Of a stretch of 64,000 bases of DNA, positions 1 to 10,385 are shown one piece after another; position 1 is the first letter of the stretch, and the number at the start of each line of letters is the position of its first letter. This DNA comes from Alphaproteobacteria bacterium (GTDB lineage Bacteria; Pseudomonadota; Alphaproteobacteria; M2410), in the NCBI GenBank assembly GCA_030614785.1, contig JAUWTJ010000006.1, positions 1 to 64,000 of the forward strand, in the 5' to 3' direction. The translations under genes and the position numbers were made by a program. Under the pieces are notes generated by a model. The model had not been told where the DNA came from. It did no database searches and saw only the letters and a list, made by a program, of their open reading frames with translations.

Positions 1-1191
1 ATGGCCAAAGAGAAGTTTGAGCGCACGAAGCCGCATTGCAACATCGGGACGATTGGTCATGTTGACCATGGCAAGACGACGTTGACGGCGGCGATCACGA
101 AGGTTTTGGCGGAGTCAGGCGGGGCGACGTTTTCTGCCTATGACGAGATTGACAAGGCGCCTGAAGAAAAGGCACGCGGGATCACGATTTCAACGGCCCA
201 CGTTGAATATGAGACCGAAGCGCGCCATTACGCGCATGTTGATTGCCCGGGCCATGCTGACTATGTGAAGAACATGATCACCGGAGCGGCGCAAATGGAC
301 GGCGCGATCCTTGTTGTGTCGGCCGCTGATGGCCCGATGCCGCAGACCCGCGAGCACATTCTTCTGGCCCGCCAGGTTGGTGTTCCGGCGCTGGTTGTCT
401 ATATGAACAAGGTCGACCAGGTTGACGATGATGAGCTGCTGGAGCTTGTCGAGATGGAAATCCGCGAGCTTCTTTCATCCTATGATTACCCGGGCGACGA
501 TATCCCGATTGTTATGGGCACGGCGCTTGGTGCACTGGAAGACGGCGACGAGGCCACCGGCAAGAACTCGATTCTCGAGCTTATGAAGGCGGTTGACGAC
601 TATATTCCGCAGCCAGAACGCGCAATTGATCAGCCGTTCCTGATGCCGGTTGAGGATGTGTTCTCGATTTCGGGCCGTGGGACTGTTGTGACGGGGCGGG
701 TTGAGCGCGGTGTTGTCAATGTTGGTGACGAGATTGAAATCATCGGCATCAAGGACACCAAGAAGACCGTGTGTACCGGTGTTGAAATGTTCCGCAAGCT
801 GCTCGACCGCGGCGAGGCAGGCGACAATATTGGTGCGCTGCTTCGCGGTGTTGGCCGTGAGGACGTCGAGCGGGGTCAGATTTTGGCCAAGCCGGGTTCG
901 GTGACGCCGCATACGAAGTTCAAGGCAGAAGCCTATATCCTGACGAAGGATGAAGGGGGGCGTCATACGCCGTTCTTCACTAACTACCGTCCGCAGTTTT
1001 ACTTCCGCACGACGGATGTGACGGGTGTTGTGAGCCTGCCTGCAGGGACAGAAATGGTTATGCCGGGCGATAATTGTGAAATGGAAGTCGAGCTCATCGT
1101 GCCGATCGCGATGGAAGACAAGCTTCGCTTCGCGATCCGCGAAGGTGGCCGCACCGTCGGTGCCGGTGTGGTTGCTCAAATTATCGAGTAA
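1..1191 (+). CDS. tuf: Elongation factor Tu
   Basis: GTPase that delivers aminoacyl-tRNA to the ribosomal A site in the cytoplasm. The 396-residue length is that of the whole family. The N-terminal GTPase domain shows the P-loop GHVDHGKT at residues 19-26, the G3 motif DCPGH near 81-85 and NKVD near 136-139, followed by two beta-barrel domains ending in VVAQIIE. The ATG is the first base of the window, so the gene looks complete but its ribosome binding site and promoter are not visible. In this class it normally follows rpsL, rpsG and fusA, which would lie to the left. A terminator-like hairpin separates it from rpsJ. Confidence 0.98.
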   Translation: MAKEKFERTKPHCNIGTIGHVDHGKTTLTAAITKVLAESGGATFSAYDEIDKAPEEKARGITISTAHVEYETEARHYAHVDCPGHADYVKNMITGAAQMDGAILVVSAADGPMPQTREHILLARQVGVPALVVYMNKVDQVDDDELLELVEMEIRELLSSYDYPGDDIPIVMGTALGALEDGDEATGKNSILELMKAVDDYIPQPERAIDQPFLMPVEDVFSISGRGTVVTGRVERGVVNVGDEIEIIGIKDTKKTVCTGVEMFRKLLDRGEAGDNIGALLRGVGREDVERGQILAKPGSVTPHTKFKAEAYILTKDEGGRHTPFFTNYRPQFYFRTTDVTGVVSLPAGTEMVMPGDNCEMEVELIVPIAMEDKLRFAIREGGRTVGAGVVAQIIE

Positions 1192-1200
1192 GTTTATTTT

Positions 1201-1231
1201 GCGGACCCTGACTTTGGGGTCCGCACTTTTT
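1201..1231 (+). terminator. Intrinsic terminator-like hairpin between tuf and rpsJ
   Basis: GCGGACCC (1201-1208) pairs perfectly with GGGTCCGC (1217-1224) around an 8-base loop and is followed by AC and five T residues (1225-1231). It lies 10 bases after the tuf stop and 14 bases before the rpsJ start. It probably ends part of the tuf transcripts while the rest read through into the S10 operon. Confidence 0.8.
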
Positions 1232-1245
1232 GGAACGGGTTTGTG

Positions 1246-1554
1246 ATGACGGGACAGAATATTCGAATACGGCTTAAGGCCTTCGATCATCGTATCCTTG
1301 ATACGTCGACGCGCGAGATCGTAAATACAGCGAAGAGGACAGGGGCTCAAGTTCGTGGACCTATCCCTCTGCCGACACGCATCGAAAAATTCACGGTGCT
1401 TCGTAGTCCTCATGTGAACAAGAAGTCTCGTGAGCAGTTTGAAGTACGTACGCATAAACGGCTTTTGGATATTGTCGACCCGACACCGCAGACAGTGGAA
1501 GCGCTGATGAAGCTCGACCTTGCGGCCGGTGTTGATATCGAGATTAAACTCTAG
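1246..1554 (+). CDS. rpsJ: 30S ribosomal protein S10
   Basis: Component of the 30S subunit head; in bacteria S10 (NusE) also pairs with NusB in transcription antitermination. The sequence [14 protein letters not shown] at the start and [14 protein letters not shown] in the middle are family hallmarks. I chose the ATG at 1246 (102 residues, the usual alphaproteobacterial length) over an in-frame GTG one codon earlier. It is the first gene of the S10 operon and follows a terminator-like hairpin, so its expression may depend partly on read-through from tuf. Confidence 0.97.
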   Translation: MTGQNIRIRLKAFDHRILDTSTREIVNTAKRTGAQVRGPIPLPTRIEKFTVLRSPHVNKKSREQFEVRTHKRLLDIVDPTPQTVEALMKLDLAAGVDIEIKL

Positions 1555-1566
1555 GGGATTTGACCC

Positions 1567-2361
1567 ATGCGCTCAGGCGTGATTGCACAAAAAGTGGGAA
1601 TGACCCGCATTTTTACCGACGACGGGCGCCATTTGCCGGTTACGGTACTCAAGCTCGACCAGTGTCAAGTGGTTGCGCAGCGGACCCAGGCGAAAGACGG
1701 TTATACAGCACTTCAGCTGGGATCCGGACTTGCCAAGGTCAAGCGCGTAACCAAGCCGATGCGTGGTCACTTCGCTGTCGCCAAGGTTCTGCCGAAGCGC
1801 AAAATTGCGGAGTTCCGCGTTTCTCCGGAGAATCTGATTGATGTTGGTGCGGAAATTACCGCCGACCACTTCATTGAAGGTCAACGTGTTGATGCGTCAG
1901 GGACCAGTATCGGCAAGGGTTTTGCCGGTGCGATGAAACGGCATAACTTTAAGGGTCTTCGGGCAACGCACGGTGTGTCGGTTTCCCACCGGAGCCATGG
2001 CTCGACGGGGCAGTGTCAGGATCCGGGCAAGGTCTTCAAGGGTAAGAAGATGGCCGGTCATATGGGTAATGTCAGCGTTACAACGCAAAACCTCGAGATT
2101 GTGAGAACCGACATTGATCGTGGGCTTATCATGGTCAAGGGCGCCGTTCCTGGATCGAAAGGCGGCTGGGTTGTTCTTCGTGATGCTGTTAAACGCGCCC
2201 TTCCCAAGGATGTGCCGCTGCCCGGAGCTTTCCGTTTGATGGAAGAGCCTGCCGCTGCTGCGGTGAAGGAAGAAGCAGAAGTCGAAACACCGGTGGAGGC
2301 AGAAGCTCCTGCTGAGGCCGGGGTTGAAGCGGCTGAAGACAATAAGGATAGCGAGTCATGA
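1567..2361 (+). CDS. rplC: 50S ribosomal protein L3
   Basis: Early-assembly 50S protein that reaches toward the peptidyl transferase centre. The core contains the glycine-rich [17 protein letters not shown] stretch typical of L3. The protein is 264 residues, longer than the roughly 210-residue bacterial norm, because of an Ala/Glu/Pro-rich acidic tail from about residue 225; such tails are common in alphaproteobacteria and lie outside the ribosome-binding core. Its TGA stop overlaps the rplD ATG in an ATGA junction, indicating translational coupling. Confidence 0.97.
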   Translation: MRSGVIAQKVGMTRIFTDDGRHLPVTVLKLDQCQVVAQRTQAKDGYTALQLGSGLAKVKRVTKPMRGHFAVAKVLPKRKIAEFRVSPENLIDVGAEITADHFIEGQRVDASGTSIGKGFAGAMKRHNFKGLRATHGVSVSHRSHGSTGQCQDPGKVFKGKKMAGHMGNVSVTTQNLEIVRTDIDRGLIMVKGAVPGSKGGWVVLRDAVKRALPKDVPLPGAFRLMEEPAAAAVKEEAEVETPVEAEAPAEAGVEAAEDNKDSES

Positions 2362-2978
2362 AGGCGGATGTGATTACACTCGACGCCGGCAAGGCGGGCA
2401 CTGTCGAGCTGCAGGACGGAATTTTCGGTCTTGAGCCTCGTAAGGATATCTTGCAACGCATGGTGACCTATCAGCTCGCCAAGCGTCGTTCCGGGAACCA
2501 CAAGGTGCAGACGCGGGCCGATGTTTCCAAGCACAACAAACGGATTGGCAATCAAAAGGGTGGCGGTACCGCTCGGCACGGTAACGGATCTGTTTCCCAG
2601 TTCCGCGGTGGTGGACGCGCCTTTGGTCCGGTGGTCCGTGATCACGCGATCAACCTGCCCAAGAAAGTCCGCCAATTGGCGTTGCGACATGCCTTGTCTG
2701 CAAAATCGGCAGCCGGCGAGTTGATCATTCTTGATGATGCAACACTTCCTGCGGCGAAGACGAGCGATCTGAAAAGCAAGTTCGCCAAACTTGATCTTTC
2801 GAATGCCTTGATTGTCGGAGGCGAAGAGCTGGATATGAATTTTGCTCTGGCTGTTCGCAATATCATTGATATTGATGTCCTGCCAGCGCAGGGGATCAAC
2901 GTTTATGACATTCTACGTCGCAACAAGCTTGTCCTGACCAAAGCGGCAATCGAAAAGCTGGAGGCTCGCCTCGCATGA
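2358..2978 (+). CDS. rplD: 50S ribosomal protein L4
   Basis: 206-residue 50S protein whose extended loop lines the exit tunnel. The loop region is visible as [17 protein letters not shown] near residues 54-70. In gammaproteobacteria L4 also represses its own operon; no leader that would allow the same mechanism is evident here. The start overlaps the rplC stop by 4 bases and its own stop overlaps the rplW start by 4 bases, so rplC, rplD and rplW form a coupled block. Confidence 0.97.
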   Translation: MKADVITLDAGKAGTVELQDGIFGLEPRKDILQRMVTYQLAKRRSGNHKVQTRADVSKHNKRIGNQKGGGTARHGNGSVSQFRGGGRAFGPVVRDHAINLPKKVRQLALRHALSAKSAAGELIILDDATLPAAKTSDLKSKFAKLDLSNALIVGGEELDMNFALAVRNIIDIDVLPAQGINVYDILRRNKLVLTKAAIEKLEARLA

Positions 2979-3268
2979 ACGAAGAGCAGAAATACGATTT
3001 GATCGTCAGCCCGGTGATCACCGAAAAGGCAACGCTGGCATCAGAGAATAATCAGGTTGTTTTTCAGGTCGCCCTGAATGCAACGAAGCCAATGATCAAG
3101 GAAGCCATTGAAAGCCTGTTCAAGGTCAAAGTGACTGCCGTGAACACCATTCGCGTCAAGGGTAAGGTCAAGCGGTTTCGCGGCCTGCCTGGTAAGCGCA
3201 ATGATGTCAAGAAAGCCATTGTGACCCTTGCCGAAGGGCAAATGATCGATGTCACAACGGGTCTTTAA
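2975..3268 (+). CDS. rplW: 50S ribosomal protein L23
   Basis: 97-residue 50S protein at the exit of the peptide tunnel, where trigger factor and SRP dock. The sequence shows SPVITEKAT near the start and [19 protein letters not shown] in the middle, both typical of bacterial L23. It begins in an ATGA overlap with rplD; the 39-base gap to rplB is short enough for co-transcription. Confidence 0.97.
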   Translation: MNEEQKYDLIVSPVITEKATLASENNQVVFQVALNATKPMIKEAIESLFKVKVTAVNTIRVKGKVKRFRGLPGKRNDVKKAIVTLAEGQMIDVTTGL

Positions 3269-3307
3269 GGCCTTAGACGAATTGAACCAAAACCTGGATG
3301 AATACCC

Positions 3308-4144
3308 ATGGCGTTGAAAACATTTAATCCGACTTCCCCAGGACGGCGTAGCCTTGTCCAGGTTGATCGTTCGGAACTTTACAAGGGTCGGCCCGTCAAA
3401 AAATTGACTGAGGGCCTGACGTCGAGTGGCGGACGGAACAACAAGGGACGAATTACGGCTCGTCGTCAGGGCGGTGGCCACAAGCGTCTCTTCCGTCAGA
3501 TCGATTTCAAGCGTCGGAAATACGGCATGCCGGCTGTTGTCGAGCATCTCGAGTATGATCCGAACCGCACAGCTTTTATTGCGCTGATCAAATATGAAGA
3601 TGGTGAGCTGGCCTATATTCTGGCGCCACAGCGTCTGGCAGCCGGTGACACGGTTATTTCCGGTGAGCGCACCGATGTAAAACCAGGCAATGCCATGCCG
3701 CTATCGTCTGTGCCAGTTGGCACGATCATTCACAATGTGGAGCTCAAAGCGGGCAAGGGCGGCCAGATTGCGCGCTCTGCAGGGGCTTATGCCCAGCTCG
3801 TTGGACGCGACATGGGCTATGCGATCCTGCGTCTTATGTCGGGCGAACAGCGCCGCGTCAGATCAGAATGCATGGCGACAGTTGGTGCGGTTTCGAACCC
3901 GGATCACCAGAACATCAAGCTCGGTAAGGCCGGTCGATCTCGCTGGCTTGGCAAGCGTCCTTCGGTACGCGGTGTAGCAATGAACCCGGTTGATCACCCG
4001 CATGGCGGTGGTGAAGGTCGGACCTCTGGTGGCCGTCATCCGGTGACGCCGTGGGGTAAGCCGACCAAGGGTAAGAAAACTCGCAATAACAAGGCGACGG
4101 ACAAAGATATTCTACGCAGTCGTCATCTGCGTAAGAAGCGTTAG
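3308..4144 (+). CDS. rplB: 50S ribosomal protein L2
   Basis: Large conserved 50S protein (278 residues, family norm 273-280) needed for subunit association and peptidyl transferase activity. The diagnostic C-terminal segment [11 protein letters not shown], containing the conserved histidine, is present, as is the N-terminal FNPTSPGRR motif. It lies in the S10 operon, with rpsS 12 bases downstream. Confidence 0.98.
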   Translation: MALKTFNPTSPGRRSLVQVDRSELYKGRPVKKLTEGLTSSGGRNNKGRITARRQGGGHKRLFRQIDFKRRKYGMPAVVEHLEYDPNRTAFIALIKYEDGELAYILAPQRLAAGDTVISGERTDVKPGNAMPLSSVPVGTIIHNVELKAGKGGQIARSAGAYAQLVGRDMGYAILRLMSGEQRRVRSECMATVGAVSNPDHQNIKLGKAGRSRWLGKRPSVRGVAMNPVDHPHGGGEGRTSGGRHPVTPWGKPTKGKKTRNNKATDKDILRSRHLRKKR

Positions 4145-4156
4145 GAGAATACAGGA

Positions 4157-4435
4157 ATGGCTCGTTCGGTTTGGAAAGGTCCGTTTATAGACGGATATGT
4201 CCTCAAGAAGGCAGAAGCTGCTCAGGCGTCCGGCCGTAAGCAGGTGATCAAGATCTGGTCCCGGCGGTCGACGATTTTGCCGCAGTTCATCGGTCTGACA
4301 TTTGGTGTTTACAACGGTCATAAATTTATTCCGGTGTCGGTTTCGGAAGATATGATTGGCCATAAATTTGGTGAGTTCTCACCGACCCGTACTTACTACG
4401 GACACACAGCCGACAAGAAGTCGAAGAGAGGCTAG
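4157..4435 (+). CDS. rpsS: 30S ribosomal protein S19
   Basis: 92-residue protein of the 30S head that contacts S13 and the A-site region. It begins [10 protein letters not shown] and contains the family motif [16 protein letters not shown] near its end. GGAGAA upstream of the ATG serves as ribosome binding site. It is separated from rplV by 3 bases. Confidence 0.97.
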   Translation: MARSVWKGPFIDGYVLKKAEAAQASGRKQVIKIWSRRSTILPQFIGLTFGVYNGHKFIPVSVSEDMIGHKFGEFSPTRTYYGHTADKKSKRG

Positions 4436-4438
4436 ATC

Positions 4439-4819
4439 ATGGGAAAACCTGCAGCGGTTCGCCGTCTCAAGGAAAATGAAGCCCGCGCGGTTGGCCGGAT
4501 GATCCGGACCGGTGGTCAGAAGTTGAATCTCGTTGCGGAAACTATTCGCGGCAAGAAGGTTGAGGCTGCTTTGGCTGAACTGACGTTCTCGAACCGCAGG
4601 ATCTCGGACGATGTGAAAAAGATTCTGGAATCGGCGATTGCCAATGCCGAGAATAATCATGATCTGGATGTCGACGAGCTCGTAGTTGCGGAAGCCTTTG
4701 TTGGCAAGAACCTTGTTATGAAGCGCTGGCGTGCACGTGCGCGCGGTCGGACTGGCAAAATCTTGAAACCATTTAGCGAGCTGACGATTGTCGTCCGTGA
4801 GCAAGAAGACGCGAAGTAG
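4439..4819 (+). CDS. rplV: 50S ribosomal protein L22
   Basis: 126-residue 50S protein whose beta-hairpin lines the exit tunnel. The hairpin region [15 protein letters not shown] is visible near residues 94-108. It starts only 3 bases after rpsS and is followed by rpsC after 12 bases, the standard order of the S10 operon. Confidence 0.97.
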   Translation: MGKPAAVRRLKENEARAVGRMIRTGGQKLNLVAETIRGKKVEAALAELTFSNRRISDDVKKILESAIANAENNHDLDVDELVVAEAFVGKNLVMKRWRARARGRTGKILKPFSELTIVVREQEDAK

Positions 4820-4831
4820 GGAGAGTTCCGA

Positions 4832-5575
4832 ATGGGACAGAAGATTAATCCAATCGGGTTTCGTCTCGGTATCAACCGGACCTGGGATTCGCGCTGGTTT
4901 GCGAACCGTCGGGAGTACGGCAACCTGTTGCAGGAAGATCTGCAGATCCGCAAGTATCTAAAGAAGGAACTGAAGCAGTCCGGTATTTCGAAGATCACAA
5001 TCGAACGCCCGCATCGGAAGTGTCGCGTCACGATTCATTCGGCTCGTCCGGGTGTTGTGATTGGTAAGAAGGGCTCGGATATTGAGAAGCTGCGTCGCAA
5101 GTTAATGGAAATGACGTCGAGCGAAGTTCATTTGAATATTGTTGAAGTGCGCAAGCCGGAAATTGACGCGACGCTGGTTGCTGAAAATATTGCTCAGCAG
5201 CTAGAGCGTCGGGTGGCTTTTCGCCGTGCCTTGAAACGTTCGGTCCAGTCTGCCATGCGTCTGGGCGCTGAGGGTATTCGGATTAATGCTTCGGGTCGTC
5301 TTGGCGGCGCTGAAATTGCCCGCGTGGAATGGTATCGTGAGGGCCGCGTGCCGCTTCATACCCTGCGCGCTGATATTGACTACGGTACGGCGGAAGCTAA
5401 AACCGCATACGGAATTTGTGGCATCAAGGTCTGGATTTTCAAGGGCGAAATTCTTGAACACGATCCGATGGCACAGGAAAAACGGGCTTTGGCCGTTCAG
5501 GAACAGGGCCCGGGTAGCCGCCGTCCTGGCGGTGGTGGACGTCCTCCGCGGGGCCCAAGGAACGATAGAACGTAA
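4832..5575 (+). CDS. rpsC: 30S ribosomal protein S3
   Basis: 247-residue protein of the 30S mRNA entry site. It starts [14 protein letters not shown] and carries a type II KH domain with [18 protein letters not shown] near residues 71-88. The final 25 residues are a Gly/Pro/Arg-rich extension ([15 protein letters not shown]), longer than in enterobacteria and common in alphaproteobacteria. AGGGAG lies upstream of the ATG. Confidence 0.97.
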   Translation: MGQKINPIGFRLGINRTWDSRWFANRREYGNLLQEDLQIRKYLKKELKQSGISKITIERPHRKCRVTIHSARPGVVIGKKGSDIEKLRRKLMEMTSSEVHLNIVEVRKPEIDATLVAENIAQQLERRVAFRRALKRSVQSAMRLGAEGIRINASGRLGGAEIARVEWYREGRVPLHTLRADIDYGTAEAKTAYGICGIKVWIFKGEILEHDPMAQEKRALAVQEQGPGSRRPGGGGRPPRGPRNDRT

Positions 5576-5624
5576 TTCAAAGTCCGATTATGGGCGAAGA
5601 GACGCGAGTTAGAGGAATACGATA

Positions 5625-6044
5625 ATGCTGCAGCCAAAGCGCACAAAATTTCGCAAGGCTCACAAGGGCCGGATCAAGGGCAATGCCAAGGGCGGGACCG
5701 ATATCAATTTCGGGTCCTTTGGTCTGAAGACCATGGATGCCGAGCGTATAACCTCGAGGCAGATTGAGGCCGCAAGGCGTGCGATCACGCGTCATATGAA
5801 GCGGGCCGGTCGGGTTTGGATACGGATTTTTCCGGACGTTCCGGTTTCGAAAAAGCCGGTTGAAGTCCGGATGGGTAAAGGTAAAGGCTCACCGGAGTTT
5901 TGGGTGGCCAAGGTAAAGCCCGGGCGGGTGATGTTTGAGATTGATGGTGTGTCTGCCGAAATTGCAAAAGCAGCTCTGGAGCTTGGGGCGGCCAAATTGC
6001 CGGTGAAATGCAAGATCGTGGCCCGTTTGGGTACTGACGTTTAG
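5625..6044 (+). CDS. rplP: 50S ribosomal protein L16
   Basis: 139-residue 50S protein near the A-site tRNA elbow, assembled late. It starts [16 protein letters not shown] and contains [18 protein letters not shown], both standard. The 49-base gap after rpsC is the longest inside this part of the operon, but no terminator or promoter was seen in it. Confidence 0.97.
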   Translation: MLQPKRTKFRKAHKGRIKGNAKGGTDINFGSFGLKTMDAERITSRQIEAARRAITRHMKRAGRVWIRIFPDVPVSKKPVEVRMGKGKGSPEFWVAKVKPGRVMFEIDGVSAEIAKAALELGAAKLPVKCKIVARLGTDV

Positions 6045-6065
6045 GGATTTGGAAGGTTCAGGTAT

Positions 6066-6260
6066 ATGAAAGCCACTGAAGTAAGAGATCTGACGCCGGA
6101 CCAGCTGGACGCAAAGCTCGTTGAGCTCAAGCGTGAAGCATTCAACCTGCGATTCCAGGGGGCATCCGGCCAACTGGAAAATACAGTTCGGGTCCGGGAG
6201 ATCCGCCGCGATGTCGCGCGGATCAAGACCATTTTGAAGGAAAAGATGACCACTGCCTGA
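6066..6260 (+). CDS. rpmC: 50S ribosomal protein L29
   Basis: 64-residue helical-hairpin protein close to the tunnel exit and the SRP/trigger factor docking site. The family core [20 protein letters not shown] is visible. It sits between rplP and rpsQ as in most bacteria. The stop is followed after 26 bases by the GTG start of rpsQ. Confidence 0.96.
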   Translation: MKATEVRDLTPDQLDAKLVELKREAFNLRFQGASGQLENTVRVREIRRDVARIKTILKEKMTTA

Positions 6261-6286
6261 TTGGCTGTTGGTTGAAGGAGAACGAA

Positions 6287-6523
6287 GTGCCGAAGCGAAT
6301 TCTACAAGGACAAGTAGTGAGCGACAAAGGCGATAAGACAGTTGTTGTTCTTGTCGAACGTCGGTTTACGCATCCTGTGATGAAGAAGACGATCCGGAAG
6401 ACCAAGCGTTATCACGCTCATGATCCGGAGAATAAATTTAAGATGGGTGATGCTGTCCGCATCGTGGAATGTCGCCCGCTCTCGAAGACAAAAACGTGGC
6501 AAGTCATTGAATCGGATGCCTAA
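6287..6523 (+). CDS. rpsQ: 30S ribosomal protein S17
   Basis: Early-assembly 30S protein, 78 residues, OB fold. The sequence from residue 1 (PKRILQG after the start) and [22 protein letters not shown] match the family. I place the start at the GTG at 6287: GAAGGAG (6274-6280) is spaced correctly in front of it, and S17 proteins begin at this point. A TTG five codons upstream would lie in front of the ribosome binding site and is unlikely. Confidence 0.95.
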   Translation: MPKRILQGQVVSDKGDKTVVVLVERRFTHPVMKKTIRKTKRYHAHDPENKFKMGDAVRIVECRPLSKTKTWQVIESDA

Positions 6524-6576
6524 AATAATTTGTGGCAATCTGTTTCAAGACCAAATGAAGTAAGTGGATCTGTACG

Positions 6577-6945
6577 ATGATTCAAATGCAATCAAATCTG
6601 GAAGTCGCCGATAATTCAGGCGCGCGCCGGGTTCAGTGCATTAAAGTGCTGGGCGGCTCAAAACGTAAGTATGCCTCTGTCGGGGATATTATCGTTGTGA
6701 GTGTCAAGGAAGCCATTCCTCGCGGGAAGGTGAAGAAGGGTGACGTGCTCAAGGCTGTGATCGTTCGTACTGCCAAGGAAATTCGTCGTTCCGATGGGTC
6801 GTCGATCCGTTTCGACACCAATGCGGCTGTTCTGGTCAATAATCAGGGTGAGCCAATTGGAACCCGGATTTTTGGTCCGGTCACCCGGGAACTGCGCTCA
6901 AAAGGCCACATGAAAATTGTGTCTCTCGCGCCGGAGGTAATCTGA
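6577..6945 (+). CDS. rplN: 50S ribosomal protein L14
   Basis: 122-residue 50S interface protein that binds 16S rRNA helix 14 and the silencing factor RsfS. It starts [18 protein letters not shown] and ends [11 protein letters not shown], both near-invariant. The rplX start lies 2 bases after its stop. It is the first gene of the spc section; no separate promoter was evident in the 53 bases upstream. Confidence 0.97.
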   Translation: MIQMQSNLEVADNSGARRVQCIKVLGGSKRKYASVGDIIVVSVKEAIPRGKVKKGDVLKAVIVRTAKEIRRSDGSSIRFDTNAAVLVNNQGEPIGTRIFGPVTRELRSKGHMKIVSLAPEVI

Positions 6946-6947
6946 TA

Positions 6948-7265
6948 ATGGCAGCCAAGATTAAAAAGGGTGACCAGGTGGTTGTTTTGACCGGTCGCGA
7001 TAAAGGCAAGAAGGGCGAGGTTTTGCGCGTCCTGGTGGCCGAAGAGCGTGCGGTGGTCAGCGGTGTCAATGTTGCCCAGCGTCACACAAAACCGACACAG
7101 ACGGATCCTGGCGGGATCAATCGCAAGGAGCTGCCAATAGCGCTGTCAAACCTTGCTATTGCTGACCCGAAAACCGGTGAGCCGACCCGTGTCGGGTTCA
7201 AGAATCTGGAAGATGGCCGTAAGGTTCGTTTTGCCAAGAAATCCGGTGAGGTTATCGATGTCTGA
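6948..7265 (+). CDS. rplX: 50S ribosomal protein L24
   Basis: 105-residue assembly-initiator protein of the 50S subunit. An N-terminal KOW motif is visible in [19 protein letters not shown]. Its last bases overlap the rplE start by 8 bases, indicating coupled translation with L5, which sits next to it in the standard spc order. Confidence 0.97.
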   Translation: MAAKIKKGDQVVVLTGRDKGKKGEVLRVLVAEERAVVSGVNVAQRHTKPTQTDPGGINRKELPIALSNLAIADPKTGEPTRVGFKNLEDGRKVRFAKKSGEVIDV

Positions 7266-7821
7266 TACAGCAACATATACGCCGAGATTGAAGACCAAAT
7301 ATGGCGAGATCATTCGTGGTCAGATGGCTGAGCAGTTCAAATATGCGAACGAGATGATGATACCTCGCCTGGACAAAGTCGTGCTGAACATGGGTGTTGG
7401 TGAGGCCGTTGCCGATAGCAAGAAGATCAAGTCTGCTGCTGCAGATCTTGAATTGATTGCTGGTCAGAAGGTCGTGATTACCAAGGCTCGGAAGTCGATT
7501 GCGACGTTCAAGCTGCGCGAAGAGATGCCGGTCGGCTGTAAAGTTACACTTCGCGGCGACCGTATGTACGAGTTTGTTGATCGTTTAATCACAGTGGCTC
7601 TGCCGCGCGTTCGAGATTTTCGCGGTCTGAATCACAAGAGCTTCGACGGGCACGGTAACTTTGCTATGGGGCTAAAAGAGCACATCGTATTCCCAGAAAT
7701 CGAATACGACAAGGTCGACACTATATGGGGTATGGACATCATCGTTTGCACTACGGCATCGAGTGATGAGCAAGCAAAGTACCTGCTAACACAGTTTCAG
7801 TTTCCGTTTCAGATTTTGTAA
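7258..7821 (+). CDS. rplE: 50S ribosomal protein L5
   Basis: 5S rRNA-binding protein of the central protuberance, 187 residues. The family motifs [15 protein letters not shown] and [15 protein letters not shown] are present. I chose the ATG at 7258 because the conserved protein begins there. An upstream in-frame ATG at 7153 would add 35 residues that lie entirely inside rplX in another frame and have no L5 similarity. The start overlaps the rplX stop by 8 bases. Confidence 0.96.
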   Translation: MSDTATYTPRLKTKYGEIIRGQMAEQFKYANEMMIPRLDKVVLNMGVGEAVADSKKIKSAAADLELIAGQKVVITKARKSIATFKLREEMPVGCKVTLRGDRMYEFVDRLITVALPRVRDFRGLNHKSFDGHGNFAMGLKEHIVFPEIEYDKVDTIWGMDIIVCTTASSDEQAKYLLTQFQFPFQIL

Positions 7822-7862
7822 AACGGAAATTTGAAGGAAGATTTTGGTCCTGGAGGACATGA

Positions 7863-8168
7863 ATGGCTAAGAAAAGCATGCTCGAGCGCGATAAGAAGCG
7901 CCGGAAACTGAGCGCAAGGTTTGAAGGCAAACGTGCGGTGTTGAAAGCAATTGTCAGTGACAAGTCAAAACCCGCCGATGCGCGGTTCAAGGCTTCTCTG
8001 GCGCTTGCGGAATTGCCCCGTAACTCTTCGAAGACTCGCATTCGTAATCGGTGTGAGCTTACAGGGCGTCCGCGCGGGTATTACCGTAAATTACGTATGT
8101 CACGGATCGCGCTTCGCGAACTTTCCCTGCGTGGGGAAATTCCGGGCATGGTCAAGTCCAGTTGGTAA
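7863..8168 (+). CDS. rpsN: 30S ribosomal protein S14 (zinc-independent form)
   Basis: 101-residue protein of the 30S head. The C-terminal [20 protein letters not shown] is the family signature. The CxxC pairs of the short zinc-binding form are absent; only one cysteine lies in this motif, so it is the long zinc-free form. GGAGG just upstream of the ATG gives a strong ribosome binding site. Confidence 0.97.
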   Translation: MAKKSMLERDKKRRKLSARFEGKRAVLKAIVSDKSKPADARFKASLALAELPRNSSKTRIRNRCELTGRPRGYYRKLRMSRIALRELSLRGEIPGMVKSSW

Positions 8169-8180
8169 GGAGATGGCGTC

Positions 8181-8579
8181 ATGACAATGAGTGACCCACT
8201 GGGCGATATGCTCACTCGAATTCGCAATGCGCAAATGCGCGGCAAATCGATAGTTGCAACACCGGCTTCCAAGCTGCGTGGCTGGGTTCTGGATGTGCTT
8301 GCTGACGAAGGGTACATTCGCGGCTATGCACGAGTTCAAAAGGAAGGGGATTTCCCGTCCTTTGAAATCGAGTTGAAATATTACGAAGGCGAGCCGGTGA
8401 TCAGTGAGATCAGGCGTATTTCGACACCAGGGCGCCGGGTTTACAAAGGTGCAACTGATCTACCGAATGTTCGCAACGGTCTTGGGATTTCGATTGTTTC
8501 GACGCCTAAAGGTGTCATGTCGGACAGCCGGGCGCGTGAAGCCAATATCGGCGGTGAAGTATTGTGTCAGGTTTATTGA
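8181..8579 (+). CDS. rpsH: 30S ribosomal protein S8
   Basis: 132-residue primary 16S rRNA-binding protein. It starts [18 protein letters not shown] and ends with [14 protein letters not shown], as in other S8 proteins; a second ATG two codons in is also usable. In E. coli S8 represses the spc operon at the L5 start; whether that holds here cannot be read from sequence. A 67-base gap containing a small hairpin follows. Confidence 0.96.
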   Translation: MTMSDPLGDMLTRIRNAQMRGKSIVATPASKLRGWVLDVLADEGYIRGYARVQKEGDFPSFEIELKYYEGEPVISEIRRISTPGRRVYKGATDLPNVRNGLGISIVSTPKGVMSDSRAREANIGGEVLCQVY

Positions 8580-8652
8580 TCTGACGACGGATTATGGGGT
8601 TCTCTCAAGTTTTAAGGGAGCCTGAAACGAAAATGCAGACGGGAAAGTGACC

Positions 8653-9186
8653 ATGTCACGAATTGGAAAATTACCTGTAAGTGTGCCCAAGGGTGTGACT
8701 GTGACCGTAAAGGGTCAAGTCGTAACGGCCAAGGGACCTAAAGGCGAATTGAGTTTGACAGCGCTCGATGACGTTTCAGTCGAGATGGTGGATGATACTA
8801 TCAAGGTTGGTCCTGTCGGTGACAGCAAGCGCGCCATGTCGATGTGGGGTTTGCATCGGACTTTGATTGCTAATTTGCTTGCCGGCGTTGACAAAGGTTT
8901 CGAGAAGGAACTTGAGATCAACGGGGTCGGGTACCGTGCCGCATTGAAAGGCAAGATCCTGCAATTGCAGCTGGGTTTTAGCCACGATGTTGATTTTCCC
9001 ATTCCGGATGACATTGTAATTGCATGTCCAAAGCCAACTGAGCTGGTTATTTCCGGTATCAATAAGCAGCGTGTTGGCCAGATAGCAGCTGAAATTCGCA
9101 GCTTCAGACCGCCGGAGCCTTACAAGGGCAAAGGCGTGAAGTACAAAGATGAATATATTTTCCGCAAGGAAGGTAAGAAGAAATAG
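8653..9186 (+). CDS. rplF: 50S ribosomal protein L6
   Basis: 177-residue 50S protein near the factor-binding site. It starts [15 protein letters not shown] and carries the C-terminal signature [11 protein letters not shown]. The ATG at 8653 gives the usual length; a GTG two codons upstream is possible but would place the family start off by two residues. It is followed by rplR after 5 bases. Confidence 0.96.
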   Translation: MSRIGKLPVSVPKGVTVTVKGQVVTAKGPKGELSLTALDDVSVEMVDDTIKVGPVGDSKRAMSMWGLHRTLIANLLAGVDKGFEKELEINGVGYRAALKGKILQLQLGFSHDVDFPIPDDIVIACPKPTELVISGINKQRVGQIAAEIRSFRPPEPYKGKGVKYKDEYIFRKEGKKK

Positions 9187-9191
9187 AGGCG

Positions 9192-9557
9192 ATGATGACC
9201 AGGTCGAACAACACAACCGAAAAACGCAAGCAACGTGTCCGCCGCGCAATCAAGAGCGCAGCGAATGGCCGTCCGCGCCTTTCGGTCTATCGCTCCAACA
9301 AGCAAATCTATGCGCAGGTTATTGATGATGCGAACGGCAAGACGCTTGCTGCTGCATCAACTATGGAAAAGGATCTGCGCGATACACTCGGCAATGGTGG
9401 CAATAAGTCTGCCGCGGAAAAAGTCGGGAAACTCATTGCTGACCGCGCAAAGAAAGCTGGCGTCGAAGATGTCGTTTTCGATCGGGGCAGTTATCTCTTT
9501 CATGGTCGGATCAAGGCTCTTGCCGAGGCCGCTCGTGAAGGCGGACTTAAATTTTAA
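9192..9557 (+). CDS. rplR: 50S ribosomal protein L18
   Basis: 121-residue 5S rRNA-binding protein of the central protuberance. [20 protein letters not shown] and the final [19 protein letters not shown] are typical. Two adjacent ATG codons (9192 and 9195) could serve as start. It lies between rplF and rpsE as in nearly all bacteria. Confidence 0.96.
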   Translation: MMTRSNNTTEKRKQRVRRAIKSAANGRPRLSVYRSNKQIYAQVIDDANGKTLAAASTMEKDLRDTLGNGGNKSAAEKVGKLIADRAKKAGVEDVVFDRGSYLFHGRIKALAEAAREGGLKF

Positions 9558-9569
9558 AGGTGACACCGG

Positions 9570-10103
9570 ATGGCACGCGAAAAAGAACAAGATAATGAAT
9601 TTGTTGACAAGCTGGTCCACATTAACCGTGTGGCCAAGGTGGTCAAAGGCGGTAAGAGATTTGGCTTTGCCGCTCTCGTCGTGGTTGGTGATCAACAGGG
9701 CCGGGTCGGTTTTGGTCACGGTAAGGCCCGTGAAGTTCCAGAGGCGATTCGCAAGGCAACGGATTCGGCCAAGCGCACGATGATCCGTGTCCCCTTGCGT
9801 GAAGGGCGGACGCTGCATCATGATACCAAGGGCCGTCATGGCGCTGGCAAGGTGTATCTGCGTTCGGCGCCTCCGGGAACCGGCATTATCGCCGGTGGTC
9901 CAATGCGGGCGGTTTTTGAGACGCTTGGTGTGCAGGACGTTGTTGCCAAGTCGATCGGTTCCTCAAACCCGTACAACATGGTGCGCGCTACATTTGATGC
10001 GCTCGCGCGTGAAGTGAGCCCCCGTATGGTGGCGGCGAAACGTAATAAAAAGGTCGGTGATATTATTTCTCGACGGAATGATACCGGCGGTACAGTTGAA
10101 TAG
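9570..10103 (+). CDS. rpsE: 30S ribosomal protein S5
   Basis: 177-residue 30S protein involved in decoding accuracy and mRNA unwinding. The N-terminal double-stranded RNA-binding motif [17 protein letters not shown] and the C-terminal domain with [15 protein letters not shown] are both visible. It follows rplR after 12 bases and precedes rpmD after 47 bases. Confidence 0.97.
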   Translation: MAREKEQDNEFVDKLVHINRVAKVVKGGKRFGFAALVVVGDQQGRVGFGHGKAREVPEAIRKATDSAKRTMIRVPLREGRTLHHDTKGRHGAGKVYLRSAPPGTGIIAGGPMRAVFETLGVQDVVAKSIGSSNPYNMVRATFDALAREVSPRMVAAKRNKKVGDIISRRNDTGGTVE

Positions 10104-10150
10104 AGTCCTCTCGGGGACTGCGTGTTAAAGGTCAAAAAGGGTCTGTGACG

Positions 10151-10339
10151 ATGGCGAAGAAGAAGACAATTACGGTTCGGCAAACAGCGAGCCCGATCCG
10201 TCGCCCGAAAGATCAGCGTGCTACGCTGGTTGGTCTCGGATTGAACAAGGTTGGGCGTACGCGCGTGCTCGAAGACACACCGTCTGTTCGTGGCATGGTC
10301 GCGAAAATAGCGCATATGGTAGAAATCGTCGAAGATTGA
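10151..10339 (+). CDS. rpmD: 50S ribosomal protein L30
   Basis: Small 50S protein of 62 residues with the family core [20 protein letters not shown] and [18 protein letters not shown] take the ATG at 10151; a GTG two codons upstream is in frame but less likely. Its place between rpsE and rplO is the standard spc order. Confidence 0.95.
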   Translation: MAKKKTITVRQTASPIRRPKDQRATLVGLGLNKVGRTRVLEDTPSVRGMVAKIAHMVEIVED

Positions 10340-10385
10340 TCGGGACGATTGATCGAGGAAGACTGAGTGAAGAAGGTTTGAAACC

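Noticed and set aside
475-1455. Long minus-strand frame of 326 codons opposite tuf and rpsJ
   Set aside because: It lies entirely opposite well-identified genes, has no recognisable domains and is a by-product of codon bias in tuf.
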